Assembly: GCF_000379765.1 (NCBI RefSeq)
Contig: NZ_KB903431.1
Coordinates: 387,788-451,787, forward strand
From: Flexithrix dorotheae DSM 6795
GTDB lineage: Bacteria; Bacteroidota; Bacteroidia; Cytophagales; Flammeovirgaceae
DNA length: 64,000 bases
Direction of reading: 5' to 3'
The position numbers and the translations under genes are program-made. This document shows, piece after piece, positions 36,861-46,374 of the stretch (the first letter of the stretch is position 1; each line of letters starts with the position of its first letter). The notes below the pieces were generated by a model, which made no database searches, was not told the origin of the DNA, and worked only from the letters and a program-made list of their open reading frames with translations.

Positions 36861-37916
36861 TTAACTGGCTTCACTCACCCCAGCACTTTCAAAACTTGCC
36901 ATATCATTTAAAAAATTAACCGAAGATTGAATTAGTGGAAAGCAAACTGCCGCCCCTGTACCTTCTCCAAGCTTCATTTCTAAATTTAGAATAGGTTTCG
37001 CCTTAAAAAATTCCAGGAGTTTCTGATGGCCTTTTTCTGCAGAAGAATGGCAAAATATACAGTATTCTAAAACTAAAGGGTTGATGGCATTTGCGGCCAA
37101 AAGAGCTGAGCTTGCAATAAATCCATCAACCAAAATTACCATTCCCAAACTGGCTGCTTGTAGGAAAGCTCCGGTCATTGTGGCAATCTCAAATCCTCCA
37201 AATGTTTTCAAAATATTTAGTGGATCAGTTAAGGGTTTATGTTTGGATAAACAATTCCCAAGGATTTCAGTTTTACGGTTAATTCCGGGTTGACCCAGTC
37301 CGGTGCCACTTCCAACACAATCAGGTAAAGGTACTTGGGTGAAAAGATGCATGAGTAGGGCTGCAGATGATGTGTTACTAATTCCCATTTCTCCAAACCC
37401 TACTGTATTACAGCCATTTTGGTGGATTTCAGAGATAAGGTTTGCTCCATTATTTATCGCTTTTTCACACTCCTCACGGGACATGGCTGGATTGTTAAGG
37501 TAATTTTTGGTGCCATAAGCAATTTTTAAATCCCTAAACATTGGATATTCTTTTCCAAAATCCGAAAAATCGAAATTAACTCCGGTATCAGCTATTATTA
37601 ATTCTAATTGATGTTGTCTGGCAAATACGTTTATAGCAGCGCCTCCTTTTAGAAAATTCATAACCATCTGGTTTGTAACTTCCTGCGGATAAGGGCTAAT
37701 TCCTGAATTGGCAATACCGTGATCACCGGCAAAAACAATGATATGAGGTTTATTGAGCTTTGGAGTAAGACAGTTTTGAATACACCCCACCTTTAGGGCA
37801 ATTTTCTCAAGCATTCCCAATGCTCCCAAAGGCTTTGTTTTAATATCAATTTTTTGTTGAATTGTTGCTTCAATTTCTTTATTTACTGGAGTTATTTCAA
37901 ACGTTTGGTCCATCAA
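36861..37916 (-). CDS. cobT: Nicotinate-nucleotide--dimethylbenzimidazole phosphoribosyltransferase
   Basis: 351 residues, the usual length. Family motifs are clear: FAGDHGIANSGISPYPQEVT near 66, GEMGISNTSSAALL near 176, GTGLGQPG near 207 and the catalytic Glu in KLGEGTGAAV near 320. It makes alpha-ribazole-5'-phosphate for the lower ligand of cobalamin. No other cobalamin genes are nearby; a GNAT gene lies 12 bases upstream on the same strand. No cobalamin riboswitch was seen upstream. Confidence 0.96.
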   Translation of the reverse strand: MMDQTFEITPVNKEIEATIQQKIDIKTKPLGALGMLEKIALKVGCIQNCLTPKLNKPHIIVFAGDHGIANSGISPYPQEVTNQMVMNFLKGGAAINVFARQHQLELIIADTGVNFDFSDFGKEYPMFRDLKIAYGTKNYLNNPAMSREECEKAINNGANLISEIHQNGCNTVGFGEMGISNTSSAALLMHLFTQVPLPDCVGSGTGLGQPGINRKTEILGNCLSKHKPLTDPLNILKTFGGFEIATMTGAFLQAASLGMVILVDGFIASSALLAANAINPLVLEYCIFCHSSAEKGHQKLLEFFKAKPILNLEMKLGEGTGAAVCFPLIQSSVNFLNDMASFESAGVSEAS

Positions 37917-37928
37917 TGCTTTTCCTTT

Positions 37929-38366
37929 TTATATAATTTTTTCCAATATTATTCTGGATTCCTGTTGGTCTTCTTTTTCCTGAAATCCAACCACCTGAAA
38001 TTCATTTTTCAATCCAAAAATAAACATTGGTTTAAATCTGTTTCTTGTTTTAAACCTGATACTTCCATATCCTTTTCCCTTAGCCCACTCTATCTGATAA
38101 TCCATTAGTTGTTGGGCGATACCCATTTTCCTGAATTGAGGTAGTACAGCCCCAACCCACGAATAAAAAGAGCCATCATTGTCTTTCTGATAACCAACTT
38201 TAAATCCTGCAGGAATTTTGTCCACATAAGCGATTAAAATTAAATGATCGCTTGAATCCAGACGCTTTTTATAAGTTTCTTCTTCCGGTGGGTTTACGAA
38301 TTCAGGAATATGTCCTGACAAAAGCACTATATCTCTTATGCTTCCTTTTTTTATTTCAATTTTCAT
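37929..38366 (-). CDS. GNAT-family N-acetyltransferase
   Basis: 145 residues. The acetyl-CoA binding motif A is seen as VLPQFRKMGIAQQLMDYQIEWAKGKG (near 92-117), with the preceding beta-strand SFYSWVGAV. The C-terminal beta-strand (FQEKEDQQESRIILEKII) fits the fold. Relatives acetylate small molecules or proteins; no substrate can be named. It is 12 bases upstream of cobT, so they probably share a transcript, perhaps by chance. Confidence 0.85.
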   Translation of the reverse strand: MKIEIKKGSIRDIVLLSGHIPEFVNPPEEETYKKRLDSSDHLILIAYVDKIPAGFKVGYQKDNDGSFYSWVGAVLPQFRKMGIAQQLMDYQIEWAKGKGYGSIRFKTRNRFKPMFIFGLKNEFQVVGFQEKEDQQESRIILEKII

Positions 38367-38446
38367 GTTTTCTGAAGGTTAGTGAGTGTTTTTTATCAAG
38401 TTACGATTTGAAATTCAGGTTTGACTTATTTTAGCTTTACCTTTTT

Positions 38447-38956
38447 TCAAAAAAGGCTCATTTGTTCGTATTTAAACTGGGGAACCTGTTCGTGAATCAA
38501 TAGCCATTTTTTTCTCCAAACCCCACCAGCATACCCAATTAAATCATAGTTTTTTCCAATAACCCTATGGCATGGTATTACGACAGCGATTGGGTTCTGG
38601 CCATTTGCCCCACCTACAGCTCTGATCAGTTTTTCATTGCCCAAATCATGAGCTAATTCTTTATAAGAAATGGTCTGACCAAAGGGGATTTCATTAAGCT
38701 GATTCCATACTTTTAATTGAAAATCCGTACCTGTAGGGTTTAATTTCAAATCGAAGGATTTACGTTTTTTTTGAAAATATTCATTCAATTGAATATTGGC
38801 TTCTATCAAGCAATCGGGGATAATATTTTGTAGCAAACTGCTGTGATTTTCATCTCCATTCCCAATAAAGGAAATTTTCTGAACACCCTGATTATTCCCG
38901 GTAATTTCTATTTTACCTAGAGACGTATTTAAATAAGAAAAAAATAATTTGTCCAC
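38447..38956 (-). CDS. ogt: Methylated-DNA--protein-cysteine methyltransferase
   Basis: 169 residues. The C-terminal DNA-binding domain has the helix segment IPFGQTISYKELAHDLGN and the active-site PCHRVIG with Cys129, followed by YAGGVWRKKWLL. It removes O6-alkyl groups from guanine by suicidal transfer to the cysteine. The N-terminal domain is the short form, without an Ada zinc domain. The gene is divergent from the patatin gene. Confidence 0.95.
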   Translation of the reverse strand: MDKLFFSYLNTSLGKIEITGNNQGVQKISFIGNGDENHSSLLQNIIPDCLIEANIQLNEYFQKKRKSFDLKLNPTGTDFQLKVWNQLNEIPFGQTISYKELAHDLGNEKLIRAVGGANGQNPIAVVIPCHRVIGKNYDLIGYAGGVWRKKWLLIHEQVPQFKYEQMSLF

Positions 38957-39115
38957 CAGCTTTATGAGAAAATGTTAAATTTAATTTTCATAAAATAAGA
39001 TTACTTGTTTTTTTAGAAGTATAGTGATAATCTTATTTGGTTTAGTGATTGAAAGTTCCATTTTTCATTCAGTTTACTGAACTGACCCCTCAAATTAGTA
39101 AAAGTAAGCAGGTAA

Positions 39116-41431
39116 ATGAAATTCAGGTTTTTCTTTTTTTTAATATTATTCTTTTATGCTTTCGGAGGAATTTCCCAGAACACCAAGAAACCAAAAGTAG
39201 GTTTGGTTTTAAGTGGAGGAGGAGCAAAGGGTGTGGCCCATATCGGGATTCTAAAAAAATTGGAAGAATTAGATTTAGTCCCTGATATCATTACTGGCAC
39301 GAGCATGGGCGCCCTGGTTGGAGGGCTTTATGCTTCCGGTTATTCTTCTGAAGAGCTTGTGGATATTGTCGATGGAATTAATTGGGATGAACTCCTTTCT
39401 AATCAAACAGCATGGAGTCATATTGTAATTGAAGAGAAACCGTATTATGGAAGGTATATGCTAAAATTACCAGTTGATGAAGGTAAAATAAATGTACCTG
39501 CCGGGATAATTGAAGGACAAAAATTAAGTGAATTATTTAATTATTTAACCCGGGGTGTTCATAATATTAACGATTTTGAAAAATTACCCATAAGTTATAG
39601 TTGTGTGGCAACAGATGTAGTTACAGGAAAAGAAGTAATCCTAAATAAAGGTTCTTTAGCCGAAGCTATGAGGGCCAGCATGGCTATTCCTTCATTTTTC
39701 ACACCAGTAGTTATGGAGGATTATATCCTGGTCGATGGAGGGTTGTTGAAAAACTTCCCTGTTCAGGAAGCCATTGATATGGGGGCAGATATAATTATTG
39801 GAGTAAATGTAGGAGGTGGATATTATGAAAAAGAGGAGCTAAATAATCCTGTGACTATTTTGACTCAGGCGGCAATGTTTAAGAGCCTGGCTGATGCTGA
39901 AATGACGAAAAAAATATGCCATGTTTTTATTGAACCCGATTTGCATGGCTATAGTACCGGGAGCTTCACCAAAGAGGACTGCACCGGCATTCTTGAAAGG
40001 GGAGTAAAAGCAGGGGAAGCATTTCATCAGCAGTTAAAATCATTATCAGATTCTTTGAAATCGCTGGGAAGACAACCAAAAACTGTTCAAAAACCTGTTC
40101 TGGAGGATACTGTTTTTATCCAGAAAATAAAGGTGATTGGGCATGATCATATTCCAGCGGATTATATAAAAGGCAAATTGAGAATTGCAGAAAATAGTTT
40201 GTTGACCTATAGCGAAATTGAATATCGAATAGATTTGTTATTTGGAACGCAATATTTTGACAAAGTAAACTATGAAGTTAAGCCTTATGAAAATGGAAAA
40301 GAATTAATCATTAAAGTAAGGGAGAGTTCGGAAGGTAATTTGAAGTTTTCCATGTTTTATGATACAGAAAAAAATGGAGGAATAATTACCAACCTTACCC
40401 TAAGAAATTTCCTGCTTCCCAGTTCGAGGTTTTTATTTGAGGCTTCTATTTCTGAAAACCCGCAACTAGATTTCAACTATCTTAAGTATTTAGGGTTTGA
40501 ACAAAATTTTGCCGGAAGTATTGGTGCTTTTTATCAGATAAATGAAGTGGATCTTTATGACAATAATCTCCAAAACAGATTGAGTGTTTTTTCAAACCAG
40601 TTTTTGAGTGGATTCATTAGAATTCAAACCACTTCAAGGAAAGATTTTTCAACAGGGATTGGGATTGATTATGAATATGATGTATTGAAGCCAAAAATTG
40701 GAGGGGAAATAATTGTTGATGAAGAAACAGGAACCACAATTGATGTGAATTCAATAAAAAGTATTGCCTCCAGAGAATTCAACTTATCTTATTTTGCCGC
40801 ATTCAATAATATGGACGATATTTTTTTCCCTTCCAGAGGATGGAATTTAATAGGGAGAATTAAAGGCGTTCCACAAACTCATACTTCCCTCACTTTTTCA
40901 GATAATTTCTTAAATGAATTACCGGAAGAAATCCGCGAAGAAATCAAAGAAGCCGGTAAAAATGCTTTTAATGCTGAACGGTATTTCCAATTTTATCTAA
41001 ATGTTCATAAAAACACCCCGATTTCCAAAAGACTAAGTTTCCTCAAAGAGGGTGCAATCCTTTATTCAGGAAACAAGGAAATAGGAATAAATGATAAATA
41101 TTTTGTTGGAGGGTTTGCTTCAGTATCGAGGAAAACTTTTAGTTTGTGGGGATCCAAACCTTATGATTTCCATTTGTCGAATTTTTTGTTCCTGAAATTA
41201 GGTTTACAATACCAAATGTGGAAAAAGTTTTACCTTACAGGTATTGGCAATGCCATTACTACCGAATTGGTGGAGCCTGAAGCTCAGCCATTTGCAAACC
41301 AAACTTATACTTATGGTTATGGAGTGGGAATTGGCTACAAATCGAAAGTTGGAAATTTAAATTTTGCAATAAGTAAGGGGGAAATCAGGAAGGGCATTAT
41401 TGCGTACTTTTCCGCAGGATTTATTTATTGA
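39116..41431 (+). CDS. Patatin-like phospholipase with POTRA and outer-membrane barrel (type Vd-like)
   Basis: 771 residues. A signal peptide (to about 21) precedes a patatin domain (about 25-320) with oxyanion loop GGGAKG, nucleophile GTSMG (Ser near 63) and catalytic Asp in DGGLLKNFP near 208. A POTRA-like domain (about 335-405; VFIQKIKVIGHDHIP) leads to a BamA/TamA-type surface-antigen barrel (about 410-771) with a terminal GFIY. This layout is that of PlpD/FplA, in which the lipase is exported through its own barrel. In Bacteroidota orientation is not proven, and the catalytic domain may face the periplasm. Confidence 0.92.
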   Translation: MKFRFFFFLILFFYAFGGISQNTKKPKVGLVLSGGGAKGVAHIGILKKLEELDLVPDIITGTSMGALVGGLYASGYSSEELVDIVDGINWDELLSNQTAWSHIVIEEKPYYGRYMLKLPVDEGKINVPAGIIEGQKLSELFNYLTRGVHNINDFEKLPISYSCVATDVVTGKEVILNKGSLAEAMRASMAIPSFFTPVVMEDYILVDGGLLKNFPVQEAIDMGADIIIGVNVGGGYYEKEELNNPVTILTQAAMFKSLADAEMTKKICHVFIEPDLHGYSTGSFTKEDCTGILERGVKAGEAFHQQLKSLSDSLKSLGRQPKTVQKPVLEDTVFIQKIKVIGHDHIPADYIKGKLRIAENSLLTYSEIEYRIDLLFGTQYFDKVNYEVKPYENGKELIIKVRESSEGNLKFSMFYDTEKNGGIITNLTLRNFLLPSSRFLFEASISENPQLDFNYLKYLGFEQNFAGSIGAFYQINEVDLYDNNLQNRLSVFSNQFLSGFIRIQTTSRKDFSTGIGIDYEYDVLKPKIGGEIIVDEETGTTIDVNSIKSIASREFNLSYFAAFNNMDDIFFPSRGWNLIGRIKGVPQTHTSLTFSDNFLNELPEEIREEIKEAGKNAFNAERYFQFYLNVHKNTPISKRLSFLKEGAILYSGNKEIGINDKYFVGGFASVSRKTFSLWGSKPYDFHLSNFLFLKLGLQYQMWKKFYLTGIGNAITTELVEPEAQPFANQTYTYGYGVGIGYKSKVGNLNFAISKGEIRKGIIAYFSAGFIY

Positions 41432-41595
41432 ATTCCAAATAAACGGCAAAAAAAAGAGGAAGAATCTAGCTTTTTATGCTTCATCTTCCTCGTATAAGTT
41501 TTTTTACTCTTTACCACTCTGGTTTTTAGTGTATTAGAGGCGGCTACTTTCACCGATTGAAGGCTGTTATAATCCTTCTTTTTTCGTGTTTTCAT
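41425..41595 (-). CDS. Putative small, very basic protein (56 residues)
   Basis: Frame from the ATG at 41595 (MKTRKKKDYNSLQSVKVAAS), with many Lys/Arg through residue 42 and a hydrophobic, non-basic tail (SSSFFCRLFGIQ). The stop overlaps the end of the patatin gene. A minus-strand terminator falls within the last third of the frame, which is odd for a normal gene. Either the coding region is terminated early, or this is a non-coding RNA that happens to have an open frame. Resemblance to known small nucleic-acid-binding proteins is only in composition. Confidence 0.38.
   Translation of the reverse strand: MKTRKKKDYNSLQSVKVAASNTLKTRVVKSKKTYTRKMKHKKLDSSSFFCRLFGIQ
41456..41491 (-). terminator. 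Minus-strand intrinsic terminator within the small basic ORF
   Basis: Stem GAGGAAGA/TCTTCCTC. On the minus strand it is directly followed by eight T. It proves little about the ORF but indicates a minus-strand transcript ending here. Confidence 0.75.
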
Positions 41596-41702
41596 AAGTT
41601 TAATTATATAAATTTTTCACAAAAATATTAATAAAAAACAAAATCAATCAAAATTCAGTTTAATTCCACTGTTTTCAAAGGTTATTTTATACGTGTATAA
41701 AC

Positions 41703-41730
41703 AAAAAAAGTGAATCAAAAAAGATTCACT
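41703..41730 (-). terminator. Intrinsic terminator of the 41778 gene
   Basis: An 8-bp perfect stem AGTGAATC/GATTCACT with a six-base loop and, on the minus strand, seven T after the stem. Confidence 0.88.
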
Positions 41731-41777
41731 GTAGGTCGATAATTTTCTAAAATGATAGTAGGGGGTGCTTCTTTTTC

Positions 41778-42071
41778 CTAGCTGGCTGCACCGTATAGTT
41801 GGCTTATGTCAATTCTTTCAAAATAGGTATATAACAAATCGTAGTCTGTAATTCTTACAATTTTTTCTATTGATTTTTGTTCAGGGGAATACCACACTTC
41901 AAAAACGTAATGGTCCAGCCTGAATAAATTTAATTTAAAACCCTGATAAGTTTTACTGGAAATAAACTCACCATTGGCAAATAGTATGTTTCCTTGTTCG
42001 TATTTATTAGCTCGGTTGAATTCTTTTAAAATATCCATATCAAAAAATCTTGTTTCGTCTCTTAACTCCAA
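41778..42071 (-). CDS. Hypothetical protein, 97 residues
   Basis: I do not recognise it. It is a soluble acidic-to-neutral protein without signal peptide, with alternating beta segments (GNILFANGEFISSK, FKLNLFRLDHYVFEVWY) and a helix-like C-terminus (YDLLYTYFERIDISQLYG). It has its own terminator downstream and no partner in an operon. Relatives would be expected in Cytophagales. Confidence 0.68.
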   Translation of the reverse strand: MELRDETRFFDMDILKEFNRANKYEQGNILFANGEFISSKTYQGFKLNLFRLDHYVFEVWYSPEQKSIEKIVRITDYDLLYTYFERIDISQLYGAAS

Positions 42072-42300
42072 TATTATAGTTTTATGATGATGGGTAATTA
42101 GTAGATGGGTAGTGGTTGTAAGTAATATTATTCCATAAAATGGTTATTAATCTTTATGGAAATTTATCAGGTAAACTAATCCAACATAGGATTGGTTCAA
42201 TTAAAATACAAATATAAGTCCATTTATGTGTTTGGAATTGAAATGGTTGCTCAATAATCTGTTAAAATACTTATGAAAGAAATTAGTTGTTTTTCAATAT

Positions 42301-43383
42301 TTATATTTTCTGAGTAAAGCTTAGGTTTTCTAATTCCCAGCTTTTATCGTGGTCATAATGTAAATTTCCATTTTGTATTTTTAGAGGAGATGGAATATTG
42401 TTATGATATAACTGACCAGTTCCAAGTCCCTGAGGAATTTTAATATTATAGTTTCCGGTAAATTGACTTATGGCATTCAATCCAATGTTTGATTCAAGTG
42501 CAGAAGTTATCCACCAGCCAATATTTTTTTCTTCACATTGGTTTATCCATTCTCTTGTTGATTTAAATCCCCCAATAAGGGAAGGTTTAAAAATGAGATA
42601 TTGTGGTTGAATGAAATCCAGTAAATCCTTTTTCTCTTTCATTTCTATTATCCCAATTAATTCTTCATCTAGAGCAATTGGGATTGGGGTATTTTTGCAG
42701 AGGTTTTTCATTGCCTCCCATTGTTTCTGTTTTATGGGTTGCTCAATAGAGTGGATATCGTATTTTGATAATGTTGAAAGCTTTTCAATGGCATTTTGAG
42801 GAGAAAAAGCTCCATTTGCATCCAGTCTGATTGTTAATTCATTTTTACTAAACTTAGATCTAATATATTTTAATAGTTGCACTTCCTCCTCAAAATCAAT
42901 AGCCCCCACTTTAATTTTTATACAAGTGAATTTTTTGTTTATTTTTTCTTTCAGTTGTTCAAGCATGAATTCATGACTTCCCATCCAAACCAGGCCATTA
43001 ATGGGAATGGGAATTTCCTTTTCAGAAAAACTATTGACGAATACTTTTCTCTTTCCTCCATTTTCTAAATCAAGAAAAGCAGTTTCTAACCCAAAAATAA
43101 TACTTGGGTAATTTTGTATTCCCTTAATTTTATAAATATCATCTATGGATTTTAGGCGAGTACTTTTTCTTAAAAATGGTACTAATTTATTTTCGTAATC
43201 CGAGGTGTGATCGATACTCAGACCTGGTAAGGTACTGCATTCTCCCAATCCGTAAATCTCGGGATTATCCTCATTCGAAATTTTAATGATAAAGGTTTCC
43301 TTTGTGGAAATAGCTCCCCTGGAGGTTCTGGCATCAAATCTGAAAATTAACTTTAATGGAAAAAAATGAATATTGTAGGGCAT
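42301..43383 (-). CDS. menC: o-Succinylbenzoate synthase (enolase superfamily)
   Basis: 360 residues. The N-terminal cap shows FDARTSRGAISTKETFII and YGLGECSTLPGLSID, typical of the Bacteroidota MenC. The barrel has the catalytic Lys pair in IKIKVG (near 157), metal-binding Asp in RLDANGAF (near 185), SIEQPIK (near 212) and ALDEELIG (near 240). It makes o-succinylbenzoate in menaquinone synthesis. The other men genes are not nearby. A dipeptide-epimerase role is the main alternative; the wording of the N-terminal region favours MenC. Confidence 0.88.
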   Translation of the reverse strand: MPYNIHFFPLKLIFRFDARTSRGAISTKETFIIKISNEDNPEIYGLGECSTLPGLSIDHTSDYENKLVPFLRKSTRLKSIDDIYKIKGIQNYPSIIFGLETAFLDLENGGKRKVFVNSFSEKEIPIPINGLVWMGSHEFMLEQLKEKINKKFTCIKIKVGAIDFEEEVQLLKYIRSKFSKNELTIRLDANGAFSPQNAIEKLSTLSKYDIHSIEQPIKQKQWEAMKNLCKNTPIPIALDEELIGIIEMKEKKDLLDFIQPQYLIFKPSLIGGFKSTREWINQCEEKNIGWWITSALESNIGLNAISQFTGNYNIKIPQGLGTGQLYHNNIPSPLKIQNGNLHYDHDKSWELENLSFTQKI

Positions 43384-43676
43384 AAATTTTAAAAAATGCA
43401 GTTTTAAGATGGTGAAATTGCTGAGAAAGGCAATTCTATAATTCCGGATGTAATAAAGAAATACAATTTAAAATTTATTTCAGGTACAAAGCCCGGAAAT
43501 AATGCGTTAAAAGTAGAGTTTTTAAAAATGCAAGTTTATGCTTTTTAAAGGAAATATACTGAATAAAAGTTTTAGCTTTATTCAGCAGGACTTTAGAAAG
43601 TTTTTTCTGGTAATTCCTATAATAAATTTCAACTAAATTGAACTTCATAAAAACATTGTTTCTAAAAAATAATATC

Positions 43677-44105
43677 ATGAAAAATTTTCTTTTTGCCTTT
43701 TTAGTAATTGTAGGATGTGGGATGATGTCAAAAGCCACAGCTCAGTGTAATTCCGATTTGTACAGCGAAAAGAGTATGAAAAAAATTGCCCCGGGCTTTC
43801 TGTATGAAAAGAGTTACAGAGTGGATGGTAGAGACGGGCGTGCCCAAAAAGTAGAATATTCTTGTATTCTGAGTAAGGATACAAATTATTCATTTACAAT
43901 GAATACAAAAGATGGAGGGTCAGAAGGGTTAGTCTTTAGTTTGCTGGACCAAAGAAGAGCCCAGGTAGCGACCAATTACGTAAATAATAAATTTTTTACA
44001 GGAATTCACTATAAATGTAAATCAACAGGACTTTACGTGCTTAATTTTACTTTTAAAGATTCCAAAAGTCATTGTGGTGCTGCTGTACTGGCATTCAGGA
44101 GATAA
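43677..44105 (+). CDS. Small secreted protein of unknown function
   Basis: 142 residues from the ATG at 43677 (MKNFLFAFLVIVGCGMMSKATAQ), which begins a signal peptide; the upstream in-frame ATG at 43638 is less likely. The mature part has four cysteines (CNSD, YSCIL, YKCKS, SHCGAA), suggesting two disulfides, and alternating beta strands reminiscent of a pre-peptidase-type beta-sandwich. I recognise no family. A terminator follows. Confidence 0.75.
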   Translation: MKNFLFAFLVIVGCGMMSKATAQCNSDLYSEKSMKKIAPGFLYEKSYRVDGRDGRAQKVEYSCILSKDTNYSFTMNTKDGGSEGLVFSLLDQRRAQVATNYVNNKFFTGIHYKCKSTGLYVLNFTFKDSKSHCGAAVLAFRR

Positions 44106-44128
44106 AGCTTTAATATAATTTGTTATTT

Positions 44129-44152
44129 AAGCCGGATTTTTCCGGCTTTTTT
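44129..44152 (+). terminator. Intrinsic terminator of the 43677 gene
   Basis: A perfect 8-bp stem AAGCCGGA/TCCGGCTT with a four-base loop and a T-run. Confidence 0.92.
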
Positions 44153-44239
44153 TATGCCTTTACTTTACTTGTCCTTCTGATTTATTTGGAACCCACTCTG
44201 CTAGAGTTATACCACTTGATTTTTTTGAAAATATATTTT

Positions 44240-44274
44240 TTTGTGGAAGTGCCCTTTTAAAAAGCTTAGATTTG
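44240..44274 (+). promoter_or_regulatory. Candidate promoter of the YyaL-type gene
   Basis: A -33 TTTG (44240-44243) and a -7 TAGATTTG (44267-44274) are separated by 23 bases, within the range reported for Bacteroidota promoters. The start codon is 55 bases downstream of the -7 element. Confidence 0.5.
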
Positions 44275-44329
44275 TAAAAAGGTTACCATAAGCATCTTTT
44301 AAAGATTATTTTCATTAATTCCATTTTTT

Positions 44330-46354
44330 ATGTCCACCCCGAATAAATTAATTAAGGAAACTAGTCCATATCTTCTTCAACATGCATACAACCCAGTAGA
44401 GTGGTTTCCTTGGGGCCGGGAGGCTTTAAACAAAGCCATAGCTGAAGATAAACCAATTATTGTGAGTATTGGATATTCGGCCTGCCATTGGTGCCATGTA
44501 ATGGAAAAGGAATCTTTCGAAAATGAGGAAGTAGCGACTATCATGAACAAATATTTTATTTGTATAAAAGTAGATAGGGAAGAAAGGCCAGATATCGATC
44601 AAATTTATATGGAAGCCATCCAAAATATGGGTATTCAGGGTGGTTGGCCTTTAAATGTCATTTTGACTCCTGATGCCAATCCATTTTACGGAGGCACTTA
44701 CTTTCCTGCAGAGAATTGGAAGAAGTTGATGTTGGGGGTTGTCTCAGCTTTCAGGGATCAAAGGGAAGCCATTAATAAATCAGCTGATGAATTTAAAAAC
44801 TCATTAAATATCAGTGAAGTTGATCGGTTTGGATTAAAGTCTAATGAGAGTAGTTTTTCAATTAATATTTTAGATGAAGCTTATGGCAAAATTGAACAAA
44901 AGTTTGATTTAGAAGACGGTGGTTTAAAAGGTGCCCCAAAATTTCCCATGCCGTCCATCTATAGTTTCCTGCTGGATTATTATGCTTATTCTGAAAATGA
45001 AAATGCATTAAAACATGTAGTATTTACACTTGAGAAAATGGCTAATGGTGGAATTTATGATCAAATTGGCGGGGGATTTTCTAGGTATTCTGTTGATAAC
45101 GAATGGTTTGCTCCACATTTTGAAAAAATGCTTTATGACAATGCCCAGTTGATTAGTCTTTATTCAAAAGCCTATACTATTTCGCAATCGGATTACTTTA
45201 GAAGGGTCGTTGAAGAAAGTATTACATTTATTGAACGAGAATTAACCAGTACAGAAGGAGGTTTTTATTCTGCACTGGATGCTGATAGTGAGGGAGTTGA
45301 AGGGAAGTTTTATACATGGGAATTTAATGAACTTGTTAAACTTTTGGGAGATGACATTTCATTATTTGAGGAATATTACAATGTGAAGATTCAAGGGAAT
45401 TGGGAAGATGGGACCAGTATCCTGTATAAAACAATATCCGATGAAAAGTTTGCTGAAAAACATCAATTCTCTAGGGGAGAATTAAATGACAAAATAAATT
45501 ATTGGAAAAGAGAAGTTCTGGAAGAGAGGAGTAAAAGAGTAAGGCCGGGATTAGATGATAAAATTCTTGCTTCCTGGAATGGGCTCATGCTTAAAGGTTT
45601 GGTTGATGCTTATGCTGTTTTTGGAAATGAAAAATTTTTAGAATTAGCCTTAAGAAATGCCTCATTTATTGAAAAAAATATGATGAGGGAAAACAGGTTA
45701 TTCCATTCCTTTAAGGAAGGTCGGGTACTTAATTCGGCATTTTTGGAGGATTATTCATCTATTATCAATGGATTTTTAGCTTTATTTCAAATATGTGGGA
45801 ATAAAAAATGGCTGAACCTGTCTAAAAATCTGCTTGAATATGCCATTGAAAACTTTTTCGATAGTGAAGAACATTTTTTCTTTTTCACTGATAAAAATGG
45901 AGAACAACTTATTGCAAGAAAAAAAGAGATATTCGATAATGTAATTCCATCTTCCAACTCTATGATGGCAGAAAATTTACTTGTATTTGGGGAGATTTCT
46001 GGAAAGAAAGCATATCTGGAAATGGCAAAAAAAATGACTATTCAGGTCGCACCAATGATTGAAAAAGAACTAAGATACCTTACGAATTGGGCAAGGGTTT
46101 ATGGATTATTAATAAAAGACATTATTGAAATTGTAATTATTGGAAAAGAGGCTTTTTCTTTTGCAATGGAAATTCAAAAGGAATTTATTCCTAATAAGAT
46201 CATTTTAGCCACGGAAGGTAGGTTGGATTTACCATTATTTAAGAAAAGAGAGGCTATTGATGGGGAGACTACAATTTATGTGTGTCAAAATAAAACTTGC
46301 CAACTTCCTGTAAAGTCAGTGGCTGATGCACTTGAACAAATTAAAAAGTTTTAG
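44330..46354 (+). CDS. YyaL/SSP411-type protein: thioredoxin fold plus alpha/alpha barrel
   Basis: 674 residues. The N-terminal DUF255 thioredoxin-like domain (about 1-165) begins [19 protein letters not shown] and holds the CHWCHVM motif near residue 50. The remainder is an (alpha/alpha)6-barrel like N-acylglucosamine epimerases and glycosidases ([57 protein letters not shown]). The human homologue is SPATA20. The biochemical function is not established. The gene is monocistronic. Confidence 0.92.
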   Translation: MSTPNKLIKETSPYLLQHAYNPVEWFPWGREALNKAIAEDKPIIVSIGYSACHWCHVMEKESFENEEVATIMNKYFICIKVDREERPDIDQIYMEAIQNMGIQGGWPLNVILTPDANPFYGGTYFPAENWKKLMLGVVSAFRDQREAINKSADEFKNSLNISEVDRFGLKSNESSFSINILDEAYGKIEQKFDLEDGGLKGAPKFPMPSIYSFLLDYYAYSENENALKHVVFTLEKMANGGIYDQIGGGFSRYSVDNEWFAPHFEKMLYDNAQLISLYSKAYTISQSDYFRRVVEESITFIERELTSTEGGFYSALDADSEGVEGKFYTWEFNELVKLLGDDISLFEEYYNVKIQGNWEDGTSILYKTISDEKFAEKHQFSRGELNDKINYWKREVLEERSKRVRPGLDDKILASWNGLMLKGLVDAYAVFGNEKFLELALRNASFIEKNMMRENRLFHSFKEGRVLNSAFLEDYSSIINGFLALFQICGNKKWLNLSKNLLEYAIENFFDSEEHFFFFTDKNGEQLIARKKEIFDNVIPSSNSMMAENLLVFGEISGKKAYLEMAKKMTIQVAPMIEKELRYLTNWARVYGLLIKDIIEIVIIGKEAFSFAMEIQKEFIPNKIILATEGRLDLPLFKKREAIDGETTIYVCQNKTCQLPVKSVADALEQIKKF

Positions 46355-46374
46355 CAAAAGTTTTGGCTTGTAAA

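Noticed and set aside
38367-38446. Cobalamin riboswitch upstream of the GNAT-cobT genes
   Set aside because: The spacer is too short for it and has no B12-box.
43475-43738. 87-codon minus-strand frame before the small secreted protein
   Set aside because: It overlaps the better-supported secreted protein start and has the Lys/Leu/Phe composition expected from AT-rich spacer.
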